Assembly (NCBI GenBank): GCA_944320405.1
Contig: CALUHI010000023.1
Coordinates: 1 to 54,055 of the forward strand
Direction: 5' to 3'
DNA length: 54,055 nt
DNA from: an uncultured Eggerthellaceae bacterium
Lineage (GTDB): Bacteria; Actinomycetota; Coriobacteriia; Coriobacteriales; Eggerthellaceae
Part shown: positions 39,789 through 48,504 of the stretch, piece by piece
How the letters are laid out: each line of letters opens with the position of its first letter
Numbering within the stretch: position 1 is the stretch's first letter
Translations under genes and position numbers: made by a program
The notes under the pieces: generated by a model
What the model saw: only the letters and a program-made list of their open reading frames with translations
Database searches by the model: none
Told to the model about the DNA's origin: nothing

Positions 39789-39812
39789 ATTGTACATCAA
39801 TAGCTATACAAT
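39789..39812. promoter_or_regulatory. Candidate operator of the RelB/YoeB operon
   Basis: ATTGTA (39789-39794) and TACAAT (39807-39812) are inverted repeats flanking the presumed promoter, 35 bp upstream of the antitoxin. TACAAT on the minus strand could also be the -10 box. Confidence 0.4.
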
Positions 39813-39852
39813 ATGCACCTGAATTGCACCTTCTGTGGTGCATTGTGATTAT

Positions 39853-42800
39853 CTATCTCTCCATAAGGAGCTCCTTCTCGACGGGCCTTCCATCTTCGCC
39901 GCCCTCGCAGAGCAGCTCGGGGCCTCCCTTCCCCATGTCGAGGAGGGCGTCGAGCTCGGCGAGGCGGGCGGACTTCTCCCTCAGCCGCTCTTCATGAGGG
40001 AACGGCTTCGAGGCCTCCTCCCGGGCCGCGGCGAGCTGTCTCATCGCCTCGTCAGCCTTCGCGCGGCAGTCCTCCAGCTCGCGCGGGATCCTCGCCATCG
40101 CGTTGTCGATCCTCGTTACGATTCCGGAGGGGTCGGATCCCATGGCGCACCTGTGGCGCGCGTCGCCGACGATGACGACCTCGAACGCGGCGTCGACGCG
40201 GTTGAAGGAGAGTTCGAGCGAGAACCCGCGGTACGCGCCCAGGGGCTCGCTCCGAGCGTCCGCCGCCAGGCCGCATGCGGCGATGATCGCCTCGCCTGCT
40301 GCGGCGCGCCCGCTTTGCACCGTTCCGCGGACCTCCATGAGGAACGCTTCCTTCGCGGGCGGCGGGTTGGCCCGCGCCCTCTCCGCGTCGGCCTCCAGCT
40401 TCTCGGCCTGCGACGCGAGGGCCGCTATCCGCTCCGGGTACTCCCTCGCCGCCTTGTCCTCCAGCGCGTATCTCTGGGCGAGGTGGTCCGCCTTCAGCAC
40501 CCTCAGGCGGGACACCTCCACCTCGAGGTCCATCCTCTCCTTTATGAGCGGGTTTCCCGTGGCGAGCGCCTTCAGCTCGGCGTAGGAGAGCGCCGCCTCG
40601 TCCACGTCGGACGCTGACCTCACGGGCGACTTCGAGGTCATGACCTGCCCGATGAAGCGCTGCTTGCCCTCGACCACCTGGTACAGGTACGCGTCGAAGG
40701 TGCCCTCGGTCACGTAGCGGTACGCTTCGACCTCCTCGTTCATGTTCCCCTGGCGCTCGATGCGGCCGAGCCGCTGCTGGAGGTCGGCCGGCCGCCACGG
40801 GCAGTCGAGGTCGTGAATCGCGACAAGCCGTCGCTGCACGTTGGTCCCCGCGCCCATCTTCTGCGTCGAGCCCATGAGGATGCGCACCGCCCCGGAGTTC
40901 ACCCTGCCGAAGAGCGTCAGCTTCTTCGCCTCGGTGTCGGCGTCGTGGATGAAGGCGATCTCATCATCGGGCACGCCCCGCTCCACGAGCTTGCGCCTCA
41001 GGTCGTCGTACACGCTGAACCCCGCGCCGCCCTTCGGTGTTGACAGGTCGCAGAACACGAGCTGAGTGAGGCGCTCGTTCGACCCGCTCTCCCAGATGCG
41101 CAGGACGTTCTCCACGCAGGCGTTGACCTTGCTGCCCGCGAAATCGGGCAGGGCCGGGTCTTGGAGCCTCTGGTCAAGGGCGATCTTGCGCCCGTCGTTG
41201 GTTATGAGCAGCATGTTGTCCTTCTCGGCGGGTACGCGCCCGGCCCTCACCGCGTCGGCGCGCTCCGCGAGCCCCGCCACCAGCTCGCGCTGGATCGGCG
41301 ACGGCTGGACGGCCACGCTGCGCTGGCGCACCCTCGGGACGGGCAGCTCCAGCATGTCTGCCGTCTGCACGTCGGCGACTTGCTTGAACGTCGCCATGAG
41401 CTCGGGCAGGTTGTAGAAGCGCGAGAACCGCGTCTTCTGGCGGTAGCCGGTGCCTTCCGGGGCCAGCTCCAGCGCCGTCACCGTCTCGCCGAACGTCGAG
41501 GCCCAGCAGTCGAAGTGAGACAGCCCCAGCCGCTCCAGCTCGCCGTACTGGAGGTAGCGCTGCATCGTGTAGAGCTCCGCCATGGAGTTCGACACCGGGG
41601 TGCCCGTGGCGAACACGGTGCCGCGCCCGCCGGTCTGTCGGTCGAGGATGCGGCACTTCATGAACAGGTCGGAGGACTTCTTGGCCTCGCTCTGGGCGAT
41701 GCCGCCGACGTTGCGCATCTTGGTGTGGAAGAACAGGTTCTTGTAGTAGTGGGCCTCGTCGACGAAGATCCGGTCGACGCCCAGCTCCTCGAAGGTGAGC
41801 ACGTCGTCCTTGTCCGACTGGTCTGCCAGCTTGGCGAGCCTGGCCTCCAGCCGCTTCTTGGTCGCCTCCATCTGCTTTACGCCGAAGCGCTCGCCCCTCT
41901 GCGCCTTGAGGTCGGAGATCCCGTCGGCTATCTCGGCTATCTGCTCCTCGATGAACGCCCGCTGGCGATCCACCGAGACCGGTATTTTCTCGAACTGCGT
42001 GTGCCCGATGATCACGCCGTCCCAGTCGCCCGACGCGATGCGCGCGCAGAACCGCTTGCGGTTCTGCCTTTCGAAGTCGCGCTTCGTCGCCACGAGCAGG
42101 TTCGCCGCCGGGTAGAGGCGCATCCATTCCGAGGCCCATTGCCCGGTGAGGTGGTTCGGCACGACGAACATCGGCTTGCTGCGCAACCCCATGCGGCGAA
42201 GCTCCATCGCCGCCGCGGCCATGGTGAACGTCTTCCCCGCGCCCACTTCGTGGGCGAGGAGCGCGTTGCCGCCGTAGAGGATGCGCGCAACGGCGTTCCT
42301 CTGATGCGGCCTCAGCTCGATCTCGGGGTTCATGCCGGGGAACCGGAGATGCGACCCGTCGAACTCGCGCGGCCTCGTCGAGTTGAACCTCTCGTTGTAG
42401 ACGGCCGTCAGCCGTTCGCGGCGGGCCGCGTCGGAGAAGACCCATTCCTTGAAGGCGGATTTGATGGCATCCTGCTTGGCGAGCGCCACCGCGGTCTCCT
42501 TCCTGTTGAGCACCGCCTTCTTCCTGCCGTTCTCGTCCTCCGTGTAGTCGACCACGCGCGCGTCCTTTAAGTTGAGGGTCTCCTCGATGATCTGGTAGGC
42601 GCTCATGCGGCGGGTGCCGTAGGTCGACAGCGCCCGCACGTTGGAGCCGTCGCGCCCCTTGCCCTCGATCCGCCACTGCGCCGTGACGGCAGAGTACCGC
42701 ACCGCGATGCGCTCGCGCACCCAGTAGGGCGGCTCTAGGAGCTCGATGACGAAGTCCCGCACGTCGTCGGGCGGGATCCACGTCGCGCCGAGGCGTACGC

Positions 42801-45800
42801 CGATGTCCGCTGGCCCGATGTCGGGCGGCAGGGCGGCGCGTAGCGCCTCGGCGTTGCCCGCGAAGGTGGGATCCGCGGCGGCCGCAGCCTCAGCGACGCG
42901 CAGCTTCGCACGTACGTTGCCGGACAGGTACTCGTCGGCGGGCTGCCATTCGGGCTCCCCCGGGGCGGCGTCAGGCACGCGAAATATCTGGCCTGCGAGC
43001 CCCGCAGCCACCTCGTCCTCCGAGACCCCCGCGAGCCGCGCCATATAGGGCAGGTCGACCTTCCCTCTCTCCGACAAGGACGCCGCCAGCGCCTCCTGGG
43101 GCGTGTCCGCGCTCTCCACGGGCACGTTCGGCCTGATGGTTCTCTTCCGCAGGATGTCGGCCTTCCTGAGGAGGCCGCCGTCCTCGTCGAGCACCTCGAG
43201 CGCGCACAGCAGCGGGTAGGATGAGTCCTGCTTGAAGGCCGCCGCGTTCGCGCGGGAGCTCAGAAGGCCGTGCTTCGCGGTGTAGGCGTCGTAGAGGCCG
43301 TTCAGACGGGCGCGCGCCTCCTCTATCTCGGACTCCGGGGCGTCGTCGCTCTCGAGCCCGATGAGGCGCCGCGCGCAGTCGCGAACGCCCATCATGCCGC
43401 GGATCCTCTCGGCGGCCGTCTTCGAGGGCGTCTGGGGATGCATGCGCGTCCCCATGCGGAAGTAGATGGTGCCGCCCTCCTCCGCGTACGACCAGTCGCG
43501 CACGCGCGGGTCGGCGGGGACCGAGCCGTCCGAGGGGGCAGGCTCGGGCGCGGCGAGGATTGGCATGCTGGCCGCTATCCTGCCGAGGGCTTCACGCAAA
43601 TCGGCCTCTAGGTCGCTCCCTGGCCTCTCCCGGCATTCGACGTCGGCCCTGCCGTAGGCGTTTCTCGTCGCGGCGAGCTCGCCCAGGACCATCTCGGGAT
43701 GGGAGACGAAGTAGGAGTTCACCTCCACGCCCGTCTCGGTGCGCTCTGTGTGCACCCACTCCGGATCACAGGCCTCGGGCCTCGCGCGCTTCTGCATCAC
43801 CACCACGTCCGCGGTGACTTCGGTGTGCGGGGCGAACGCCGTGCTCGGCAGGCGCACCGCGCCCAGGAGCTCGGCCCTTTCCGCAAGCCTCCTGCGGGCG
43901 GCGCCGTTCTTCTTGTCCAGAGTGCCCTTCGAGGTGACGAACGCCACCACACCGCCCGGCCTCACCAGGTCGAGCGCGCGGGCGAAGAAGTAGTCGTGGA
44001 CGAGCAGTCCCTCGCCCCTGTGGCGCGGGTCGTCCACCTGGTAGCTCCCGAAGGGGACGTTGCCGATCGCCACGTCGAACGAGTCGTCCGCAAGGTCGGC
44101 GCCCTCGAACCCGCAGTTGCGGATGTCGGAGTCGGGGTTGAGCGCTCGGGCGATGCGCGCGGTGAGGGGGTCGAGTTCCACGCCGACGAGCCGGCTTCCC
44201 GCAAGCGATTCCGGCATGCCCCTGAAGAACGCCCCCGTGCCGCACGACGGCTCGAGCACGCTGCCTCCCGCGAAGCCCATGGCCTCTATCGCCTCCCATA
44301 TCGGGCGGACGATTCCGGGCGGCGTGTAGAAAGCGGTGAGGGTGGACGCCCTCGCGGCGGACCACTCCTCGCCGGTCAGCAGCGTCCTCAGCCGTTCGCG
44401 CTCGGCCGGCCATTTGGTCGACGATTCGTCGAACACGTCGGCGAGGCCGCCCCATCCGACATAGCCCGCGAGCGCCGCGAGCTCCCCCGGGCCTGCGTCT
44501 CCGCCCCCTTCCTCGACGCGCAGAAGGGTCTCGATGGCGAGGATGTTTGCGCGCAGGCGCTCGAGCGGGGGCTCGCGCCGTCGGTTGGCGGCGCGGTCGG
44601 CCTCCGGGAAGAGGATGGGGAGCTGTTCCTGCTCGGCGGGTTTCTGCCCCGGAACGGGGGAAGCGGGCGAACCGCCCGCTTCCCCCGTTGCCCTTTCGCT
44701 GCCGCCCGCCGACGGCGGTTCCTGTCCTAGGCGAAGACCAGCTCGCGGATCGCCGTCGAGCGCGCCTCCTCCCGGATCGCGCCCATCTTCGCCGCCCAGC
44801 CCATCGGGTCGGCCGACTTCATGGCCTCGTCTACTCCCTGGCTCGCCGCCATGCGCGCCGTCAGGTCGTCCGCCATCTCCTGCGCCAGCCTCTCCGTCTC
44901 GGCCAGATGGCTCGTCAGCGCCCCGTCGGCCAGCAGGCTCGCCCGGAGGGCCGGTTTGCGTGCCTTCAGGTGCTCGTCTCTCATCGCCGCGAACGGACCC
45001 AGGGCCGCCTGGCCCTCCTCCGTCGTCAGGCGCGGGACCGTCGTTCCGTCCCTCTCCTCGTAGGAAAGTTTCATCCTCGCTCCTTTCTGCCGGTTCAGGA
45101 TTCGGATTATCCCCGGAGGGTGCATCCGGCGCAAATGTGCGATTCGCGCGGGGGCCGCGCGCGGCGGCGAGCTCCCGCAGCGCCGTTTCGGCGGTGTCCG
45201 ACACGGCGCACCCCAGGACGCTCATCGCGTGCGTCGTGTCGAACAGGCGGAGCGCGCCTTCCATGCGCGGAGATGCGGGGATGAGCCCCTCCAGGCCGCA
45301 CCTCGCCGCTATCTCGTACCCCGCCGACTCCGCGGCCAGTTCCATGAACAGGGCCTCGGCCTCGGAGGACGGCAGCCCCTCGAGTCCGCTGCCCCTGCGC
45401 GCCTCCCCAAGGGCCTCGAGGTGCGGCGCGGCGGCCGGCTCCAGGATGGCCGCCGCGGCATCGAGGATGGCCCCGGCGGCTCCCGATCCGCTTCCGGTGC
45501 CGAACGCGCTTCGAAGCGCCCCCTCGATGGCGGGCTCGTCTCCCGGCCCGGGGCTCCAGAGGTTCAGGGGCCGGGCGCCTTCGCCGGCGGCCGTGTCCGA
45601 CACGTCGAAGTAGTAGCGCAGCTTGCCCGTGCCCGGCTCTCCGAAGACCGCGATGCCCACGGAGCCCCGCCGCACCCTGCGGCCGAACACCTTGTTCCAT
45701 CGCTCCAGCTCGAGCACCGCGACCGCATCGGGCCTCTGCGCGTAGACGAGGACCTGCTCGGGGAAGGTCAGCTTGTAGTTGCGGCCCGCCGATGCCAGGA

Positions 45801-45885
45801 AGGCCCTCCACTCCTCGGGGCTGGCGCTCAAGCTGGAGAGCGTTTCGCGGTACAGCTCTTGGATGGTCGGATACGTGCTCGCCAA
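39853..45885 (-). CDS. Giant fused methylase-like and SNF2-type helicase protein
   Basis: A ~2010-aa element protein. Residues ~1-130 are an ArdC-like DNA-binding module (ASPEEWRAFLASAGRNYKLTFPEQVLVYAQRP). Residues ~270-430 are a low-complexity Gly/Pro/Arg linker. Around 545 is an N6-adenine methylase fold (SVLEPSCGTGAFFRGM), but motif IV reads IGNVPFGSY instead of NPPY/F, so activity is uncertain. The helicase part has Walker A LAHEVGAGKTFTM (~1213), VDEAHYYKN (~1375), ATGTPVSNS and RLGRIERQGN (~1705), as in SNF2 enzymes, then a coiled coil. Such proteins are common in Tn1549-type elements; the role may be defence or DNA handling during transfer. The start TTG 45885 has AAGGAGG 7 nt upstream. 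A TnpV-like gene is nested in the linker. Confidence 0.9.
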   Translation of the reverse strand: MASTYPTIQELYRETLSSLSASPEEWRAFLASAGRNYKLTFPEQVLVYAQRPDAVAVLELERWNKVFGRRVRRGSVGIAVFGEPGTGKLRYYFDVSDTAAGEGARPLNLWSPGPGDEPAIEGALRSAFGTGSGSGAAGAILDAAAAILEPAAAPHLEALGEARRGSGLEGLPSSEAEALFMELAAESAGYEIAARCGLEGLIPASPRMEGALRLFDTTHAMSVLGCAVSDTAETALRELAAARGPRANRTFAPDAPSGDNPNPEPAERSEDETFLRGEGRNDGPAPDDGGGPGGPGSVRGDERRAPEGTQTGPPGEPAGRRGADEPSGRDGEAGAGDGGRPDGAHGGEPGSRRGHEVGRPDGLGGEDGRDPGGGALDGDPRAGLRLGQEPPSAGGSERATGEAGGSPASPVPGQKPAEQEQLPILFPEADRAANRRREPPLERLRANILAIETLLRVEEGGGDAGPGELAALAGYVGWGGLADVFDESSTKWPAERERLRTLLTGEEWSAARASTLTAFYTPPGIVRPIWEAIEAMGFAGGSVLEPSCGTGAFFRGMPESLAGSRLVGVELDPLTARIARALNPDSDIRNCGFEGADLADDSFDVAIGNVPFGSYQVDDPRHRGEGLLVHDYFFARALDLVRPGGVVAFVTSKGTLDKKNGAARRRLAERAELLGAVRLPSTAFAPHTEVTADVVVMQKRARPEACDPEWVHTERTETGVEVNSYFVSHPEMVLGELAATRNAYGRADVECRERPGSDLEADLREALGRIAASMPILAAPEPAPSDGSVPADPRVRDWSYAEEGGTIYFRMGTRMHPQTPSKTAAERIRGMMGVRDCARRLIGLESDDAPESEIEEARARLNGLYDAYTAKHGLLSSRANAAAFKQDSSYPLLCALEVLDEDGGLLRKADILRKRTIRPNVPVESADTPQEALAASLSERGKVDLPYMARLAGVSEDEVAAGLAGQIFRVPDAAPGEPEWQPADEYLSGNVRAKLRVAEAAAAADPTFAGNAEALRAALPPDIGPADIGVRLGATWIPPDDVRDFVIELLEPPYWVRERIAVRYSAVTAQWRIEGKGRDGSNVRALSTYGTRRMSAYQIIEETLNLKDARVVDYTEDENGRKKAVLNRKETAVALAKQDAIKSAFKEWVFSDAARRERLTAVYNERFNSTRPREFDGSHLRFPGMNPEIELRPHQRNAVARILYGGNALLAHEVGAGKTFTMAAAAMELRRMGLRSKPMFVVPNHLTGQWASEWMRLYPAANLLVATKRDFERQNRKRFCARIASGDWDGVIIGHTQFEKIPVSVDRQRAFIEEQIAEIADGISDLKAQRGERFGVKQMEATKKRLEARLAKLADQSDKDDVLTFEELGVDRIFVDEAHYYKNLFFHTKMRNVGGIAQSEAKKSSDLFMKCRILDRQTGGRGTVFATGTPVSNSMAELYTMQRYLQYGELERLGLSHFDCWASTFGETVTALELAPEGTGYRQKTRFSRFYNLPELMATFKQVADVQTADMLELPVPRVRQRSVAVQPSPIQRELVAGLAERADAVRAGRVPAEKDNMLLITNDGRKIALDQRLQDPALPDFAGSKVNACVENVLRIWESGSNERLTQLVFCDLSTPKGGAGFSVYDDLRRKLVERGVPDDEIAFIHDADTEAKKLTLFGRVNSGAVRILMGSTQKMGAGTNVQRRLVAIHDLDCPWRPADLQQRLGRIERQGNMNEEVEAYRYVTEGTFDAYLYQVVEGKQRFIGQVMTSKSPVRSASDVDEAALSYAELKALATGNPLIKERMDLEVEVSRLRVLKADHLAQRYALEDKAAREYPERIAALASQAEKLEADAERARANPPPAKEAFLMEVRGTVQSGRAAAGEAIIAACGLAADARSEPLGAYRGFSLELSFNRVDAAFEVVIVGDARHRCAMGSDPSGIVTRIDNAMARIPRELEDCRAKADEAMRQLAAAREEASKPFPHEERLREKSARLAELDALLDMGKGGPELLCEGGEDGRPVEKELLMER
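44727..45074 (-). CDS. TnpV-like protein nested inside the helicase gene
   Basis: A 115-aa ORF in another frame of the same strand, wholly inside the giant helicase gene. It reads MKLSYEERDGTTVPRLTTEE ... RASLLADGALTSHLAETERL ... GVDEAMKSADPMGWAAKMGAIREEARSTAIRELVF, matching transposon-encoded TnpV proteins (conserved DPMxWxxxMxxIR near the C-terminus). It has its own strong ribosome site (GAAAGGAGCGAGG before ATG 45074). The host frame across it translates to a Gly/Pro/Arg low-complexity linker, as expected if a TnpV segment was captured in a permissive frame. TnpV function is unknown. Both reading frames appear to be used. Confidence 0.75.
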   Translation of the reverse strand: MKLSYEERDGTTVPRLTTEEGQAALGPFAAMRDEHLKARKPALRASLLADGALTSHLAETERLAQEMADDLTARMAASQGVDEAMKSADPMGWAAKMGAIREEARSTAIRELVFA

Positions 45886-45985
45886 TGCGCCGCCTCCTTC
45901 GGGTGCGTTTGTTCGGTTCGCAGGGATGCCCCGCCTTGCCGCTTGGGGTAGAATCCGGGAGCCCGCCGTTCCGAGGGAGGTTCCC

Positions 45986-46117
45986 ATGAGGTTGAAGCTC
46001 GTTTTGAAGGTTCTCGTCGCCGTGGTCGCGATCGCGCTGGCGGCCTACGTCTGTCTCGTCGCGTTCGGGGTGTACACCGCGCTCGACAGCGCCACGGCGG
46101 GATACTCCGCCCGCTGA
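45986..46117 (+). CDS. Small single-span membrane protein
   Basis: A 43-aa peptide: MRLKLVLKVLVAVVAIALAA, then YVCLVAFGVYTALDS and a short polar tail. One membrane helix begins after a basic N-terminus. It has a good ribosome site (GAGGGAGG, 6 nt spacing) and a TAGAAT -10-like box at ~45952. It is divergent from the helicase gene and converges on the surface-protein gene. Function unknown; it could be an entry-exclusion or channel accessory peptide. Confidence 0.55.
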   Translation: MRLKLVLKVLVAVVAIALAAYVCLVAFGVYTALDSATAGYSAR

Positions 46118-46129
46118 CGGGCTATGTAA

Positions 46130-46148
46130 GGAGCGGGGGACCCGCTCC
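46130..46148. terminator. Hairpin between convergent genes
   Basis: GGAGCGGG (46130-46137) pairs with CCCGCTCC (46141-46148). It sits 13 bp after the small membrane protein and 15 bp beyond the stop of the surface-protein gene. There is no strong T-run on either side. Confidence 0.4.
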
Positions 46149-46162
46149 CGGCTTGCGATGGG

Positions 46163-48451
46163 CTAGCGCTCCTCGCCGCCTTCGGTGCCTTCGAGGTACT
46201 CCTCGTCCTTCTTGCGTGCGCGCCTCATGGCGACCGCCAGGCATCCGAGTCCCGCCGCCGCCACGACCGCGGTCGCCGCCGCGAGCGGCGCGAGGTCCAC
46301 GCCGGTCTTGTCGAACGGCTCGCCCTTGCCTTCGGGGACTGCGGAGGCGGCGTCCGCCATGGATACCGTCTGCACTTCGCTGACGGACCCGATTTCGAAC
46401 TCGATGTCAGCCGCCAGGTCGTAGCCCTCGGGCGCGCTGGCCTCGTGCAGGGTGTACGAGCCAGGCTCGAGCTTCTCGATGCGGTGGGGCTCATCCCCAG
46501 ACACCCATTCGGCCACGACGTTCCCGCTCTCGTCGAGCAGCTGCATGGACGCGCCGGGCAGGAGGTCTCCCGTGCCGGCGTCGATCTTCTCGAAATCGAC
46601 CTTCGTGTAGTCGTCCTCCATGGTCACCTTCTGGGCGACCTGGCCCGACACGACCTCGAACTCGACATCGTTCGCCACCAGGTAGCCCTCCGGGGCGATT
46701 TCCTCGTGCAGGGTGTAGGAGCCCTCGTCGAGCACGATTTCGTGGGGTTCGTCCGAGGAGACCCACTCCTCGACCACGTTGCCGTCTGAGTCGACCACCT
46801 GGAGCGTGGCGCCCGGAAGCTCCTCGCCCGTGGCTATGTCCGTCTTGGAGAGGGACACGTGCGGCTTGTCCGCGTTCGTGAGGGTGCCCAGGTCGACGGT
46901 CGCGCCGTCGCGGTACACGCTCACCTCGAAGGCGGGGATGAGCTCTCGGTCGGAGTTGGCCTCGCAGGGCTGCTCCTCAACGATATAGGTATCGTAGGGC
47001 AGTGCGCCCAGCCCGTTGTCGGGGTCGCCCCCGCCGAACCAAACGCCCGATTCGGAGGTGCCGCCGTTGGTGTCGGCGGTGTGGGGGTTCCACGATGCCG
47101 CCGTGGAGGCATATCCGTTCGAATCCGTGACGATGACGTGGCTCTCTCCCGTGGCGGCGCTCGTGATGGAGAACGGGATGCCCGCCATGCGGGCCTGGTC
47201 GCCCTCGCTCACTTTCACGAGCTCGAGGTCGCCGCGGACCACCTGCTCGGTGAGCTCGTCGGCCACCTCGTACTCGAAAACCGCCGATTCGCTGCCCGCC
47301 ATGTCCGCCGTGACGGTGATCTCGTGGGCCTGCGGGTCGGGAAGGTAGCCCTCAGGGGCCTTCGTCTCCTTGATGGTGACGGTTCCGAGCGGGATGCCCT
47401 CGAACACGAGCTTGGAGTTCTCCACGACGCCTGCGACGGTCACTTGCTCCCCGCCGTAGAGGTACGTCGCCTCGTATTCCGCGCCGTCGAGGGATGCGCC
47501 GCCTTGAGGATCGGGCAGCAGGGTCTCAGCGTCCTTCTTGACGAGCGTGAGGTCCACCGTCACGGGCGCGTCGGCTGCGTCGACGTGTGCGTCCTCGCCC
47601 GATATCGTCACGGCGAACTCCTCTTGGGAAAGAGCGTAGCCGTCGGGGGCGCTGATCTCGCGGACGGTGTAGTCGCCGTTGGGCAGCTTCTCGGAGGTCT
47701 GCCCGTGCCCCGTCTCGTCGGTGGTGAACTGGGCGACAAGCTCGCCGCCCTGGTACACGCCGTACACCGCCCCCGCGAGGGTGTATTCCTCGTTGCCGTT
47801 CGTCACGGCGACGTCTGCGCTGGTCTTGTCGAGTGTGATGTGGCCGCCTTCGGAAAGCCCGCGGTACACGACGAAGCTGGCGTACGTTTTCCCGTGCCCT
47901 CCGTCGATGCCCCACATGTAATCGAACCGGCAGTTGCCCGTCCCGAATCCCTCGTACCAGGCGTGGTACACGGTTGCGCCCTCTCCAGCGATTGCGCAGT
48001 GGACGGTCGCCCCGGACGAGTTAGAAAACACGATCACGTCTCCGGGCTTCACCGTCCCCGCGTCGAAAGCGGAGTTGTAGTCGCCTGCGGACGAGCCTCG
48101 GAACACCTCGTGGGACCCGCAGAACTGGGCGATGGCGTCCGTTCCACAGTTGCCGGGGCTTCCTCCAGGCCACCCCAGCCTGTACACGTTGGCGATGACC
48201 CATCCCACGAAGCCCGAGCAGTCCCAGCCCGACGTGTCCTTCCCGCCCCAGACGTAGGGCGTGCCCATCAGGCCCTCTATCTCTCCTTTCACCTCCTCCC
48301 AGGTTGCGTCGCTGAGCGATTCGTCGGCCGCGTATGCGGTGCCCGTGCGGGACGAGAACCCCGCGAAGACCGCGGTTGCGACGAGGAGGGCCGCGAGCAT
48401 GCAGCGGAGGATCCTGCCCGCCGCCCGGTCGTTCGTCGTCTGTGCTTTCAT
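46163..48451 (-). CDS. Secreted NlpC/P60 hydrolase fused to SpaA-type surface repeats
   Basis: A 762-aa cell-surface protein. The signal peptide is LRCMLAALLVATAVFAGFSS with cleavage near AYAAD. Residues ~50-190 are an NlpC/P60 or CHAP-like peptidase (GTPYVWGGKDTSGWDCSGFV, Cys ~82; VHCAIAGEG, His ~152). Four or five SpaA/prealbumin-like beta domains follow, each ending in an APEGY/APDGY box (REISAPDGYAL, KETKAPEGYLP, HEEIAPEGYLV, HEASAPEGYDL). The C-terminus is a sorting region: PFDKTG, a hydrophobic helix (LAPLAAATAVVAAAGLGCLA) and MRRARKK. The motif is FDKTG rather than LPxTG. The upstream class B sortase (54 nt away) probably anchors it. It may combine wall opening with mating-pair adhesion. 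Confidence 0.85.
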   Translation of the reverse strand: MKAQTTNDRAAGRILRCMLAALLVATAVFAGFSSRTGTAYAADESLSDATWEEVKGEIEGLMGTPYVWGGKDTSGWDCSGFVGWVIANVYRLGWPGGSPGNCGTDAIAQFCGSHEVFRGSSAGDYNSAFDAGTVKPGDVIVFSNSSGATVHCAIAGEGATVYHAWYEGFGTGNCRFDYMWGIDGGHGKTYASFVVYRGLSEGGHITLDKTSADVAVTNGNEEYTLAGAVYGVYQGGELVAQFTTDETGHGQTSEKLPNGDYTVREISAPDGYALSQEEFAVTISGEDAHVDAADAPVTVDLTLVKKDAETLLPDPQGGASLDGAEYEATYLYGGEQVTVAGVVENSKLVFEGIPLGTVTIKETKAPEGYLPDPQAHEITVTADMAGSESAVFEYEVADELTEQVVRGDLELVKVSEGDQARMAGIPFSITSAATGESHVIVTDSNGYASTAASWNPHTADTNGGTSESGVWFGGGDPDNGLGALPYDTYIVEEQPCEANSDRELIPAFEVSVYRDGATVDLGTLTNADKPHVSLSKTDIATGEELPGATLQVVDSDGNVVEEWVSSDEPHEIVLDEGSYTLHEEIAPEGYLVANDVEFEVVSGQVAQKVTMEDDYTKVDFEKIDAGTGDLLPGASMQLLDESGNVVAEWVSGDEPHRIEKLEPGSYTLHEASAPEGYDLAADIEFEIGSVSEVQTVSMADAASAVPEGKGEPFDKTGVDLAPLAAATAVVAAAGLGCLAVAMRRARKKDEEYLEGTEGGEER

Positions 48452-48504
48452 GCGTTTCTCCTTGCGTTGTCGGTTGGCGCTGCGTGTTGGATGCTCTGCT
48501 TCGC

